Numbered from the stretch's first letter, positions 17,101 to 25,873 are shown. The stretch is 64,000 nt of DNA from an uncultured Pseudomonadales bacterium (GCA_951813295.1 CATOTI010000003.1:124001-188000), one strand, 5' to 3'. Numbers and translations are program-made. The notes: a model not told the origin generated them from the letters alone.

Positions 17101-19373
17101 TGACCCGGATCGATTGTGCGTCGGGTTGTGGTGCGCCTGAGTTCTTTGAGCTCGAGCCGCTGCCGCCGTCGCAGCCAAACCCGGGCATGGCGCTCGCGAC
17201 CCCATTCGGGATTCAGATCAGTCCGGACGATTCGACGTTGGTCGCGACCGCGGCCGGGTCCGACAAGCTGTTCACGCTCGATCCGAACTCCGGGGACGTA
17301 CTTGGGCGGGTCGATGTCGGCGCCGTGCCGCGTGGCATCGCCCTCTTCGCGACCGAAGCCGGTGCGCCGAGTGAAGCTTGGGTCTTGAATGCGGTCGACA
17401 ACACGGTCTCGATTGTCGACGTCGCCGATGTCGCCGCGCCGACCCTCTCGGCCACGATTGCGCTCGACGATCCCACGCATCCGACCATCAAGGCCGGGCG
17501 AATCGCCTTCAACGACGCGGATGCATCGACCACGGGCACTTTTTCGTGCGAAAGCTGCCATCCCGATGGCCATACCGACCAGCTCGTCTGGGTTCTCGAT
17601 ACACCGATTTGCGACGTGGATGGTTGTACGCAGATTCCGCCGCGATTGACGATGCCCGTGCGTGGCTTGCGCGACACAGCGCCGTTTCATTGGGACGGGA
17701 TACCGGGTGATCCCTACGGCGGCAACAACACGGCGAACATCAACTCGTCGGTCGAGCCGAACTGTTTCGGGGACGACCCCGCGAGCTGCACGCTGGTGCT
17801 GGTCGACGGTGGCCTCGCCACGACAATGTGCGACGTTGACGATTGTGCGGTGAATGACGAAGGCAAACCGGGCGCACTCGATGCGCTAGATCGTGACGCG
17901 ATGGCCGAGTTCCTGCTCTCGGTACCGTACCCGCCGGCGCAGGCGCGCGCTTTCGACAACACGTTGACGGCCAGCGCTCGCGATGGATTCTTCGAGTTCA
18001 GCTTCATCAATGACGCCTCCGGTCGCGCGACCGGTGCGCAGACCTGCGGCGCGTGTCACAAGATGCCCTATCTGGTGAGCACCAATACGCCCGGGACCGG
18101 CATGGACGCGCCGACGTGGCGCGGGGCGTACGACCGGTTCGCGATGCTCCCGCAGGGACGGCTCAACATTCTGGACCTCCTCGACATCGTGGGGATGCCG
18201 GATCACTTCCCCGAGCGGAACATGTGGATCCTGGCGGGTGCTTCGTCCGACATCTGGGACATGGTGCTGCAGCTGAGCACGGGATTTCCTGGCGGCATGG
18301 GGCGTCAGGTGACGCTCGGCGAAGGCTCGACGACAGGTGAGAATCGCCTGACGATTCTCGGCGCCTTGGAGGCGCAGGCGCAGGAAGGTGCACTGATCCT
18401 GCAGGGCGAGGGCGTCGAGATCATTGACGGCGCGGCCACGGCGATTGCGCTCGAGTATGAGGATTCGCGCTATGTCGAACGTGGCGGCACGCGTAGCTTC
18501 ACGCAAAGCCAGTTGGTGGATCTCGCGAGCCGCGGTGAGTTGCTCGTCACGTTAACGGGGCGGCTCGGACTGAATGTCGATCACGACCACCCGCCGCCCG
18601 CGTTGTGGCCCGTCGCGCCGATTCATTCGCAAACGCGGACGGTGGACATCGCTTTTCTTTCCGATTCCTACTCGCTGCGCGTCAACGGTCGACACATCCT
18701 CCCCGACGCTCAGATCTTCATCGACGGACGGCGGGTCGATGGCACCGTGCGCTGTGAAGTCGGGGACTTGCCGAGCTGCGAAGACGAAATCGTGCTCGTC
18801 GAACTGGCGGATGCGACCGCGGCGGGCGGTTTGCACTTCCTGCAGATTCAGAACGCCGGCGGGCTCTTCTCGAACGACATGATGTTCTTTACCGAGCAGT
18901 CGCCGATTCCACCGAGTTCGGCGAATCTCATCACGAGCGGCGGGAGTTTCACGCCGGGGCAGTGGGACGAGAACTGGAACGCGGTCGAGATTGCCACCAA
19001 CCGAATCGACGACATCGGGGGCGAACTCCTCATCGATCTGGCCAACGAGTCGGCGTCGAGCTGGCATGCACAGATCAGTCACGCGGTCGCCGTGATCGGC
19101 GGGCAGGAGTACACACTCTGTTATGAAGCCCGTGCCAATAGTCCGCGCCCGATTCGCGCGTATACCGACTCGAACATGGATGAGTGGTCCAACACGTCGG
19201 GTGGCCAGTTCGAAGTTCAGCTGACGTCCGTCATGCAACAGTTTTCGCACACCTTCACGATTGAGGAGACCGATCTACACGGCCGCGTCGCCTTCGATTT
19301 CGCTCAACGTGACATCGACGTGTGGATGGACGACATCGGGCTTTACGAGGGTGATTCCTGCGGCGTGCCCTAG
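14154..19373 (+). CDS. Giant multidomain lipoprotein with c-type haem motifs, YVTN beta-propeller and C-terminal carbohydrate-binding-like domain
   Basis: The protein has 1739 residues from ATG 14154 (a TTG sits immediately upstream). The lipobox LIGCGG gives a lipidated Cys near residue 19. Residues about 115-590 hold an alternating A-B-A-B repeat. A units start HAVYLFPSASEP or HAVALFPSASDS and contain VHFNSDDLE. B units start HRIAIFNPGSN or YRIAIFNPGSN and end with SPTxHLTNLS. Then come a CINCH motif (about 602), a YVTN-type beta-propeller (about 690-1125, with VYVANTPADTVDVV), CESCH (about 1132), CGACH (about 1298) and an IPT-like segment. The final 150 residues resemble CBM4/9-type beta-sandwich domains. 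It is probably an outer-membrane-anchored redox protein. The substrate is unknown. Confidence 0.8.
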   Translation: MNIARFAPMCLAFVLIGCGGGSGVDAPVEPQSVSAPTTPSGGRVGVVGTLQGERGGSTSNHQPPERPQDPVDSRRSREMSSVEALAPHGIDWLMANLGEALTTVAAAAVDDDGSHAVYLFPSASEPSRQGFVRVINHSSVSGFVSIEPVDDDGREFDVMTLSIDAGETVHFNSDDLENGNTGKGLVGSTGAGQGDWRLRFSSTLDIEVLGYVRTSDGFLTAMTDIAPVDGNVHRIAIFNPGSNPNQVSSLRLVNRGEATAAITIRGTDDAGAAGGVVSLELAGGKAASFTSAELENGTSGLTGMLGDGAGKWRLEIESAEPIVAMSLLESPTDHLTNLSSVGPGPSGDVHAVALFPSASDSSGRQGFVRVINRSASAGEVAIQARDDSSTTFDPITLAIGSNEVVHFNSDDLELGNAAKGLSGGVGSGQGDWRLDLTSALDVEVLAYIRTTDGFLTAMHDVAPNAESSYRIAIFNPGSNRQQESLLRLVNPGLVAAQVTISGIDGNGNAGASDVSVSVAAGATRMIGAWELESGTADFTGALGDGAAKWQLMLTSDQPIIAMSLLRSPTGHLTNLSTAPARGAGAAEPDDFNEASAIVQSKCINCHVEGGASGHTRLVFVPDTDPDHRDKNRAMFEALLEDEDADYVLTKIQGGNGHGGGVQVAAGTDEFVDMQAFLEALEDESNGGDPVGAPSAVAANVGRPTFMSPHARPIAINGAYVYVANTPADTVDVVHRATRQVVNRINVGMDPVSVVARPDGLEVWVANHISDTISVIDTDPASPTLHHVKRTVQDVGSDLVTAFDEPVGIAFASNQKAYVALSPYNEIAVIDTSTYRVTGRLPIGAQDPRAIVVQGGKLYVIPFESNNKTQLSGCLSSRIDGDVCTFDAVEHVFTNNNVLSTNYDADIIKHPDFPDRDLFVFDTTTDQLVETVDTVGTLLYGLAVDSNGRVFVAQADARNDANGRAGTEKHGLGELENRAFLNQVTRIDCASGCGAPEFFELEPLPPSQPNPGMALATPFGIQISPDDSTLVATAAGSDKLFTLDPNSGDVLGRVDVGAVPRGIALFATEAGAPSEAWVLNAVDNTVSIVDVADVAAPTLSATIALDDPTHPTIKAGRIAFNDADASTTGTFSCESCHPDGHTDQLVWVLDTPICDVDGCTQIPPRLTMPVRGLRDTAPFHWDGIPGDPYGGNNTANINSSVEPNCFGDDPASCTLVLVDGGLATTMCDVDDCAVNDEGKPGALDALDRDAMAEFLLSVPYPPAQARAFDNTLTASARDGFFEFSFINDASGRATGAQTCGACHKMPYLVSTNTPGTGMDAPTWRGAYDRFAMLPQGRLNILDLLDIVGMPDHFPERNMWILAGASSDIWDMVLQLSTGFPGGMGRQVTLGEGSTTGENRLTILGALEAQAQEGALILQGEGVEIIDGAATAIALEYEDSRYVERGGTRSFTQSQLVDLASRGELLVTLTGRLGLNVDHDHPPPALWPVAPIHSQTRTVDIAFLSDSYSLRVNGRHILPDAQIFIDGRRVDGTVRCEVGDLPSCEDEIVLVELADATAAGGLHFLQIQNAGGLFSNDMMFFTEQSPIPPSSANLITSGGSFTPGQWDENWNAVEIATNRIDDIGGELLIDLANESASSWHAQISHAVAVIGGQEYTLCYEARANSPRPIRAYTDSNMDEWSNTSGGQFEVQLTSVMQQFSHTFTIEETDLHGRVAFDFAQRDIDVWMDDIGLYEGDSCGVP

Positions 19374-19463
19374 GTCTTCGCGACGTCAGACAGCGGCCTG
19401 CGTCAGGCGAGCAGCCGGTATCCAGTCCTGTATTCTCGCGCGCAGCAATTTGGGACGTTCGCG

Positions 19464-22334
19464 ATGCGTGAATTACTAGCCGCTGGTTCGACTCTGGCGT
19501 TGATGTTTCTAAGCGGGTGTCAGGTGGCCGATGTCGCCCCCGCACCACCCGAGGTGGGCATAGAGCTTCTGGAAGTGGTCGAGCGACCGCCGGGAGACGA
19601 GGTCGTCATCCCGTATCGGAAATACGAGTTGTCTAACGGCCTCACCGTCATCCTGCACGAGGATCGATCCGATCCGTTGGTGCACGTCGACGTGACCTAT
19701 CACGTCGGATCGGCGCGCGAGGAAGTGGGTCGCTCGGGGTTTGCGCACTTCTTCGAGCACATGATGTTCCAGGGTTCGGAGAACGTCGGTGACGATGAGC
19801 ACTTCAAAATCGTCTCCGAGTCCGGCGGCACGTTGAATGGCACGACGAACACGGACCGAACGAACTACTTCAACACCGCGCCCGCCAATCAGCTCGAGAA
19901 GCTCTTATGGCTCGAGGCGGATCGCATGGGATTCCTGCTCGATGCGGTGACGCAGGAGAAGTTCGAGATCCAGCGTTCGACGGTCAAGAACGAGCGCGCG
20001 CAGAACTACGACAATCGACCATACGGACTCGTCAGTGAAAAGCTGGTCGAAGCGCTCTACCCGGACGGCCATCCTTACTCCTGGTTGCCGATCGGCTACG
20101 TTGAGGACCTGGACCGGGTCGACGTCGACGATCTCAAACGCTTCTTCCTGCGCTGGTATGGGCCGAACAACGCGACTTTGAGCATCGGTGGGGATTTCGA
20201 TCGCGATCAGGTCTTGAGCTGGGTGGAGAAGTACTACGGGTCGATTCCTCGTGGTCCGGCCGTCCAGCCGATCGAACCGACGCCGGTCTCGCTCGATGAC
20301 GATCGATATCTGAGCTACGCCGACAACGTGAACCTGCCACTTCTCTACATGGCGTTCCCGACAGTGCATGGCTATCACGAGGACGAGGCGCCGCTCGACG
20401 TCCTGATGTTCATTTTGGGCGTCGGTGAAACGTCGTTGCTCTACAAGAACATGGTTAAGGAACAGATCGCGGTGCAGGCCAATGCAAGCCACGGTTGCAC
20501 GGAGCTCGCGTGCACCTTTGCCATCACCGCCTTACCGAATCCGGCGTCCGGTCGCACGCTTGCAGACCTCGAACGCATTGCACGGGATTCGTTGAAGGAG
20601 TTCGAAGCGCGTGGGGCGACCGAGGACGACGTGGAACGAGTCAAGATGACGATCGTCTCCGGCAAGATCTACGGCCTCGAGAGCGTGGCCGGGAAGGTTG
20701 GTCAGCTCGCCCACTACGAGTACATCCACGGCAACCCGAACTTCACGCCGCTGGATATCGAGCGTTACGAAAGCGTCACCACCGACGACGTGATGCGGGT
20801 CTACCGGAAGTACATCCACGACCGGCCCGCCGTCGTTCTGAGCGTCATCCCGCAAGGTCGCCAGGTGCTTCCCGCCAAATCGGACAACTGGAAAATGCCT
20901 GCGCGAAAGATCCCGCGGCGGAAGCCCGCGAGCGACCTCGCCGTACGTCGCGGGGTCGATTCGTTCGACCGTAGCGTCCAACCGAGTGCGGGCCCGAATC
21001 CCGCCATCACGCTCCCGGTGATCTGGCGCGACGAACTCGCCAATGGCGTGGCGGTGTTGGGCGCGCGTAACGACGAAACGCCGACCACGTCGATTTCTCT
21101 GCGTATTCGCTCGGGGCAGCGCGATGAATCGCTCGAGCAGTTGGGCCTCGCTTCGCTGACGTCATCGATGCTCAACGAGTCGACGCTGCGATCGACGCAG
21201 GAAGAGCTTTCCGACCGACTGCAGAAGCTCGGCTCATCGGTCAGATTTTCCTCTGGTAACAACTACACGACGGCGACTGTCCGGGCGTTGACGAGGAATC
21301 TCGAGCCGACGCTCGAGATACTGACCGAGCGTTTGTTCCAGCCGCGCTTCGATCCGGCGGATTTCGAACGGCTTCGCGCGCAAGCGGTGCAAGCCGTCGC
21401 CCAGAGTAAGAAGCAGCCTTCGTCGGTGGCGCAGGTGGTGTATCAGTTCCTCCTGCTCGGCAGGAACAACTCGATTTCGCATCCGAATCTCGGCAGCGAA
21501 GAAACAATCGGCCGGTTGTCCATTGATGACGTCAAGGCGCTCTACGCCGAACGGTTCTCGCCGCAGGCAGCGGACATCATCGCGGTCAGCGATCTCGATC
21601 AATCGGTCCTCATGGACAAGCTCAGCGCGCTGGGTGAGTGGCAGGGACCGGAAGTTTCGACCGCGCCGCTCGAAGCGTTTCCGGCCGCCCAGGAGACGAC
21701 GATCTATCTGATCGATCAGCCGAACGCTTTCCAGTCGGAGATCAGGATCGGCACGCTTGCTTATCCGTACGATGCGACGGGTCAGTACTTTCTCGCGCGA
21801 TTGGCCGCTTTCACGCTGGGCGGTGCGTTCAATAGTCGGATCAACATGAACCTGCGAGAGGACAAGGGCTACACGTACGGCGCGAGTGCATCGTTCTCCG
21901 GCCAGGAGGAGTTTGGTTGGTTCACGGCGTCGTCGAGCGTACGTCGTGATGTGACCGCCGCCGCGGTCGCCGAGTTCGAGAACGAGATTCGTGGATTCCT
22001 CGAGGGCGGTATCACGCCGGAGGAACTCGCGTTCACTCGAAGCGCGATCGGTCAGCGCGACGCGCGTGCCTATGAGACGCCGGGTCAGAAGCTTGGTTTT
22101 CTCGCCAACATCCTGACGTACGACCTCGACACCAGTTTCGTCGAGGAACAGAAAGCAATCCTCGAAAGCGTCGAGGCGGAGGAGCTGAACGACGTGTTAC
22201 GCGCCGCGGTCGACATGGACCGTGTGGTGATTCTCGTCGTGGGTGACGCCAACCGGGTAGGCGAGGATCTGACCAAACTCGGCTATCCGATCGTGCGGCT
22301 GGATGCTGACGGATATCCGCTCGATCCGGCGTAA
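19464..22334 (+). CDS. M16 family zinc metallopeptidase, lipoprotein
   Basis: The protein has 956 residues. The lipoprotein signal ends LMFLSGCQ, with Cys at about 19. The inverted zinc motif HFFEH is at residues 95-99, with the downstream Glu expected in the N-terminal M16 domain (NERAQNYDNRPYG). Two M16 core/C-terminal pairs follow (second starting VIWRDELANGVAVLGARNDE, about 515). The second half lacks HxxEH, as in the two-part processing-peptidase-like enzymes. It is predicted to degrade peptides in the periplasm or at the outer membrane. It follows the giant lipoprotein by 90 bases and could share its transcript. Confidence 0.9.
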   Translation: MRELLAAGSTLALMFLSGCQVADVAPAPPEVGIELLEVVERPPGDEVVIPYRKYELSNGLTVILHEDRSDPLVHVDVTYHVGSAREEVGRSGFAHFFEHMMFQGSENVGDDEHFKIVSESGGTLNGTTNTDRTNYFNTAPANQLEKLLWLEADRMGFLLDAVTQEKFEIQRSTVKNERAQNYDNRPYGLVSEKLVEALYPDGHPYSWLPIGYVEDLDRVDVDDLKRFFLRWYGPNNATLSIGGDFDRDQVLSWVEKYYGSIPRGPAVQPIEPTPVSLDDDRYLSYADNVNLPLLYMAFPTVHGYHEDEAPLDVLMFILGVGETSLLYKNMVKEQIAVQANASHGCTELACTFAITALPNPASGRTLADLERIARDSLKEFEARGATEDDVERVKMTIVSGKIYGLESVAGKVGQLAHYEYIHGNPNFTPLDIERYESVTTDDVMRVYRKYIHDRPAVVLSVIPQGRQVLPAKSDNWKMPARKIPRRKPASDLAVRRGVDSFDRSVQPSAGPNPAITLPVIWRDELANGVAVLGARNDETPTTSISLRIRSGQRDESLEQLGLASLTSSMLNESTLRSTQEELSDRLQKLGSSVRFSSGNNYTTATVRALTRNLEPTLEILTERLFQPRFDPADFERLRAQAVQAVAQSKKQPSSVAQVVYQFLLLGRNNSISHPNLGSEETIGRLSIDDVKALYAERFSPQAADIIAVSDLDQSVLMDKLSALGEWQGPEVSTAPLEAFPAAQETTIYLIDQPNAFQSEIRIGTLAYPYDATGQYFLARLAAFTLGGAFNSRINMNLREDKGYTYGASASFSGQEEFGWFTASSSVRRDVTAAAVAEFENEIRGFLEGGITPEELAFTRSAIGQRDARAYETPGQKLGFLANILTYDLDTSFVEEQKAILESVEAEELNDVLRAAVDMDRVVILVVGDANRVGEDLTKLGYPIVRLDADGYPLDPA

Positions 22335-22361
22335 ACTCGGTTTGAAACGAGGAGAGATGAC

Positions 22362-22796
22362 ATGCAGATCAAATCGCTAGGCCACGTGGTGCTCAAGGTG
22401 AGTGACCAGGCGAAGTCGGAAGCCTTTTACAACGGCGTGTTGGGGCTGCCTATCGTTGCGCGTTACGACGAGAGGCACATGACCTTTTTTTCGCTGGGCG
22501 ACCATCACGATTTTGCCATCATGGCGCTCGGTGACGAGGCGGAGCATCCGGCGTCGCACAGCACGGGGCTTGCCCATGTCGCCTTCAAGATCGGTGAAAA
22601 CCTCGATGAGCTTCGTGACGCGCGCGGCAAGCTCGAGGGCGCCGGGATCAAGACCAGCGCGGTCGACCACGAAGTCACAAAATCGCTCTATTTCGACGAT
22701 CCTGATGGCAACACCATCGAGGTTTACGTCGACGTTTCGGAAGCGTGGCGTGACGAGCCCCAGGTGATTGCGCAAGGCGCATCCATGGAGCTCTGA
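22362..22796 (+). CDS. VOC superfamily protein (glyoxalase/extradiol dioxygenase-like)
   Basis: The protein has 144 residues with two beta-alpha-beta-beta-beta modules. The N-terminal IKSLGHVVLKVSD carries the first metal-ligand His, GLAHVAFKI the second-module His, and DPDGNTIEVYVD the final Glu, the typical H/H/E pattern of metal-dependent VOC enzymes. It starts with AGGAGAG shortly before the ATG. It could be a ring-cleaving dioxygenase, an isomerase/epimerase or a glyoxalase; the sequence does not decide. Confidence 0.85.
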   Translation: MQIKSLGHVVLKVSDQAKSEAFYNGVLGLPIVARYDERHMTFFSLGDHHDFAIMALGDEAEHPASHSTGLAHVAFKIGENLDELRDARGKLEGAGIKTSAVDHEVTKSLYFDDPDGNTIEVYVDVSEAWRDEPQVIAQGASMEL

Positions 22797-22807
22797 ACGT
22801 TCGTGTG

Positions 22808-22829
22808 GACGGGATCGATTGATCCCGTC
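22808..22829. terminator. Bidirectional hairpin terminator candidate
   Basis: A perfect 9-bp inverted repeat GACGGGATC / GATCCCGTC with a four-base loop lies between two convergent genes, the VOC gene ending at 22796 and the small minus-strand gene ending at 22839. There is no long T tract on either side, so termination would rest on the stem. Confidence 0.6.
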
Positions 22830-22838
22830 GACGGAGCG

Positions 22839-23039
22839 TTACGCTGCTTCGTCGATTTCGGCGTAAGTCGAGCGAACCACGCCGCCAGCGTCGGAGTAGC
22901 GCAGGCACCAACGCTCACGCGAGTCGGTAGCGATCGCGCGAACGGACTCGCCATTCCAGGTCCGTACGACGAGAAAGCGTTCACCCTCGACACTGAGAAT
23001 GGTTTCGCCGAATCGGGCTCTTTCTAGCTGTTGGTCCAT
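22839..23039 (-). CDS. Small hypothetical protein (66 residues)
   Basis: The frame starts at ATG 23039 with AAGGAGTG about ten bases upstream and ends next to a terminator hairpin, which supports a real gene. The sequence is acidic and compact, with SVEGERFLVVRTWNGESVRA and ERWCLRYSDAGGVVRSTYAE. The alternating hydrophobic pattern suggests a small beta-rich, cytoplasmic protein. I do not recognise a family. Overlapping frames on the plus strand lack start signals and are not preferred. Confidence 0.6.
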   Translation of the reverse strand: MDQQLERARFGETILSVEGERFLVVRTWNGESVRAIATDSRERWCLRYSDAGGVVRSTYAEIDEAA

Positions 23040-23240
23040 TTGTTTCCCACACTCCTTGGATCGCGAACGTACTCGCGCAGGCGTTGTTTTTTGTCTTGGT
23101 CGCGCGGGACGGCTTGCGCGGCCGCGCGCACATTAGGTAGCAATGGGTGCATGGGCAACCGAAGAAACCTGATCGACGTGATCTTGCAGTCAAATTGCAC
23201 GCTTGAGCGGCGAGGTCGCTCGGCGGCGAGGGATTAGCGC

Positions 23241-24074
23241 GTGAAGTTCCCGCATAGACATTGGTTGATCACGGTCGTCCTGACGGTGGTCACGTTCACT
23301 GTCGCCGGGATTTACACGGCGGTACGCGAGGTGCGTGTAGCAATGGTCGCGAGCGAGGCTCCGCCTCCGCGCGCCTGTGAACTCGCCCACTGGGAGGACG
23401 ATCCCGAGCCGATCGTCTTCGGCTCGATCAATGATGATCGCGCCACGCCGCTCTTCTGGCACCGCAAGGATGGTCGTGGCGGGCCCATGAATCCGGGCTG
23501 CAATCACTTCTCCAAGGACAACGTCTGGATCGATGGTCGCGGTCGCCTTCATCTCGCACTCGAGCGCCGTGTCTTGCCGACCGGCGAAGAGGTCATCCAC
23601 GCGGCCGAGATCGTCTCGACGACATCCTTAGGGTTCGGCGCTTACGAGGTGGTCGTCGTGACGGATCCGCAAGATCTACCAGCGAATGTGGTCCTCGGGC
23701 TCTTCACGTACATCGAGGAACCGGCCGTCGCGAACCGCGAGTTCGACATCGAGCTCTCACGATGGAGCGAATCTGACGCCCCCAATGCGCAGTTCGTTTC
23801 GCATTTCCTTTCGCCCGCTGGCGATATCGGACGATTGCGTGGACGTTTTGAGCAGTCCGGTACGTTCCTCACACATATCATCGACTGGCGCCCTGGGGAG
23901 GTGCGCTTCAGGAGCGGGGAGTTCACGGGCCGGGTAGTGCGTTTCGTGCCCGGTCCGGGGAATGCGCGCTTTCGGATGAATCTATGGCGGCATCGCGGCG
24001 CGGTGTCAGCGGTCGATGTCGTCATCGACGACATCACGTTCGTGCCGTTCGTCGACGGAAGAGAAGAAGATTGA
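23241..24074 (+). CDS. GH16-like (concanavalin-type) secreted or membrane-anchored protein
   Basis: The protein has 277 residues from GTG 23241, with GAGGGA upstream. An N-terminal transmembrane segment or uncleaved signal (HWLITVVLTVVTFTVAGIYTAV) places the rest in the periplasm or outside. The body resembles the GH16 jelly-roll: NVWIDGRGRLHLAL, then AEIVSTTSLGFGAYEVVVV, then NREFDIELSRW. The last contains E-F-D-I-E, which fits the ExDxE catalytic motif. It could hydrolyse a beta-glucan or similar polysaccharide. The fold is fairly secure, the substrate is not. Confidence 0.65.
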   Translation: MKFPHRHWLITVVLTVVTFTVAGIYTAVREVRVAMVASEAPPPRACELAHWEDDPEPIVFGSINDDRATPLFWHRKDGRGGPMNPGCNHFSKDNVWIDGRGRLHLALERRVLPTGEEVIHAAEIVSTTSLGFGAYEVVVVTDPQDLPANVVLGLFTYIEEPAVANREFDIELSRWSESDAPNAQFVSHFLSPAGDIGRLRGRFEQSGTFLTHIIDWRPGEVRFRSGEFTGRVVRFVPGPGNARFRMNLWRHRGAVSAVDVVIDDITFVPFVDGREED

Positions 24075-24101
24075 AAGGTTGCGGTCGCCGACGGGCGGCC
24101 G

Positions 24102-24575
24102 TCACTGGGCGAGGATGACGTCCGGGCGACTCAAGGTGATGCTGCTGAGTTCGACTTCGAGCCGTTTGGCCGTATCTTCCGCGTTGGCGAGTCTCGTGCG
24201 CTTCTCGTGGACCTCTCGCTCTCCGGCTCCTGATACGATCAACCGGTCGAGATCGGCTTTTAGTTCTGCCACGAGCCGTAACTCGCCCGCGTGGCGAATC
24301 TGTTTCTGCTCCAAAAGGGTCAGGTAGTCCTGCCAGCGCTCGCGCGAGTCTTCACGCACGGTGGCTCTGGAAAAGAACTCGGCCAACCGACGCCGAACCT
24401 CCACCCGTTCGTGGATTGCCTCATTGCGAAAACGCGTCAGCTGGCGTTGGTCTTCGCGCGCGAACTCACGCTCTTCGAGGCCATCGACGACCAAAAACGT
24501 CACGACGAGTACCGTAATGGCGCTCATTACGAATTTTGCCATCGAGAGGTACATGCGAAGCGCTTCTCGGTCCAT
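24102..24575 (-). CDS. Hypothetical membrane-anchored coiled-coil protein
   Basis: The protein has 157 residues from ATG 24575, chosen because AAAGGAAAGG stands directly before it; a GTG at 24611 would add 12 residues. One transmembrane helix near the N-terminus (FVMSAITVLVVTFLVVDGL) is followed by about 110 residues of charged, heptad-like helix (REDQRQLTRFRNEAIHERVE, later ELKADLDRLI). The topology suggests a short cytoplasmic tail and a periplasmic coiled coil. No family was recognised. Confidence 0.6.
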   Translation of the reverse strand: MDREALRMYLSMAKFVMSAITVLVVTFLVVDGLEEREFAREDQRQLTRFRNEAIHERVEVRRRLAEFFSRATVREDSRERWQDYLTLLEQKQIRHAGELRLVAELKADLDRLIVSGAGEREVHEKRTRLANAEDTAKRLEVELSSITLSRPDVILAQ

Positions 24576-24683
24576 GCCTTTCCTTTCGCTTGGGTTGGGT
24601 TGCTCGTTCACGTGTCGAGTGGGGTAACGCAGCAGGAGGAGCGAAAATATTACGCCGGGGTTGGCGACAGAGCTATTGCAGCC

Positions 24684-24923
24684 TCAGGAACACCTAGTCT
24701 CGGTTCGAAGTTTCTCGATTTCGTTGTCGATAGAGACATCGGAGGCTAGTTCGCGGTCCGCTCGCCGGTACCAGTATCCGGCGTTTTTCCTATCGCCTTC
24801 GATCAGATGCACGATGCCGTGCGCCCAGGCCGCGAGTGCGGATTCGTCGCTTTGCACGATCTCGTGGGCGGCTTCCCAGTTGCCGGTCGAGAGGTGGTCG
24901 ACGACGGTCTGATAATCGGTCAT
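24684..24923 (-). CDS. Small conserved hypothetical protein, TPR-like helical hairpins
   Basis: The protein has 79 residues from ATG 24923, with AAAGGAC upstream. The text MTDYQTVVDHLSTGNWEAAH followed by WAHGIVHLIEGDRKNAGYWYRRA looks like a short helical-repeat protein of a type seen in several proteobacteria. The conserved Trp/Ala pattern of WEAAH and YWYRRA resembles a TPR. The function is unknown. A longer frame to 25055 would run over the divergent MaoC gene and is rejected. Confidence 0.65.
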   Translation of the reverse strand: MTDYQTVVDHLSTGNWEAAHEIVQSDESALAAWAHGIVHLIEGDRKNAGYWYRRADRELASDVSIDNEIEKLRTETRCS

Positions 24924-24987
24924 GGGTCGATGTCCTTTCCTTGCCGAGCGGTCGGTTACACTGCGCCGCGATTTGAAGGAGGCAAGT

Positions 24988-25428
24988 ATGGTCGACATTG
25001 AGGAGCTGAAGGAAAAGTTCCTGAATCTGGAATTTGACCGCAAGGGATTCAACATCGAGGCGGATCAGGTTCTTAGCGTCGCAAAGCACACGGGTGAAAC
25101 GCGGCCGGAATACACGGATCCCGATCATCCGGACTTTCAGGCACCGCCCGCCGTGCTCGCGAGCCTGGCATCGGGGCGGCGACTGCCGATTGATTTTCCA
25201 TCATTCGGCGGGATCTCGATGGATGGCGGCAAGGCGGTTCAGGTGTTCGGTCCCGTCCGACCCGGCACCCCCTTGACGGGTCGCACGCACCTCCACGAGA
25301 TCTACGACAAAGCGGGACGATCAGGCCGGATGGTCTTTCTCGTCTCGCGGATGGAACTCTTCGATGACGAAGGGACTTTGCTGGCGACCGCGGATTCTCG
25401 CCAGGTGATCCGGGAGATGCCGCAATGA
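24988..25428 (+). CDS. MaoC-like dehydratase, N-terminal-type half
   Basis: The protein has 146 residues from ATG 24988, which has GAAGGAGG in front. The sequence FNIEADQVLSVAKHTGETRPEYTDPDH belongs to the FAS1-type/N-terminal MaoC hot-dog domain. It is followed with an ATGA overlap by the C-terminal-type MaoC gene, and together they should form the two-part hydratase in which one half binds and the other catalyses. Such pairs hydrate enoyl-CoA intermediates with bulky chains. Confidence 0.8.
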   Translation: MVDIEELKEKFLNLEFDRKGFNIEADQVLSVAKHTGETRPEYTDPDHPDFQAPPAVLASLASGRRLPIDFPSFGGISMDGGKAVQVFGPVRPGTPLTGRTHLHEIYDKAGRSGRMVFLVSRMELFDDEGTLLATADSRQVIREMPQ

Positions 25429-25841
25429 CCGTGCAAACGCTTGCTGATGTCGAGTTCGGTGAAGAGTTACCGACGTTCACCCCCGGTACGGATCTCGATA
25501 ACGTCCGTGAGTTCGCGACCGCCGTGGGTTATGCCGGCGGTGGTCGATTCGAGGATCACGAGAAAGCCCGCGCGCAGGGACTCCCGGGCGCGCTTGTACC
25601 CGGGATCATGGGCATGGGCTTCCTGACGACGTTGATTCATCGGTGGGCGCCGACGTCGACGATCCGACAGATCGACACGGTTTTCCGAGCGCCGGTGCTG
25701 GCCGATCACAATGCCGTGCTCTCGGCGGTCGTGACGGATATCGAAGAAGACGAAGGCCTCGTGCACCTCGATCTCACGATCAAGAACGACGCCGACGAGA
25801 CGCGTGTCTTCGGCACGGCGACGGTCGAAATCCCAGCCTGA
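25425..25841 (+). CDS. MaoC-like (R)-hydratase, C-terminal-type half
   Basis: The protein has 138 residues and overlaps the preceding gene by ATGA. The hot-dog domain has a VPGIMGMGFLTTLIHRWAP segment at the position of the hydratase helix and VRFRAPVLADHN-like text (IRQIDTVFRAPVLADHNAV). The usual D-x(4)-H hydratase motif is not obvious near DHEKARAQG, so catalysis could rest on another arrangement, or the pair might be a thioesterase-like binding unit. It neighbours acyl-CoA dehydrogenase and enoyl-CoA hydratase genes. Confidence 0.75.
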   Translation: MTVQTLADVEFGEELPTFTPGTDLDNVREFATAVGYAGGGRFEDHEKARAQGLPGALVPGIMGMGFLTTLIHRWAPTSTIRQIDTVFRAPVLADHNAVLSAVVTDIEEDEGLVHLDLTIKNDADETRVFGTATVEIPA

Positions 25842-25873
25842 GCCGACGCGTTTCTCTTTTGTCGGGGGCGCGC

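Noticed and set aside
25425..25841. MaoC C-terminal half as a pseudogene because the catalytic D-x4-H motif is unclear.
   Set aside because: The frame is intact, overlaps its partner by ATGA and keeps the hot-dog helix; an atypical active site is more likely than decay.
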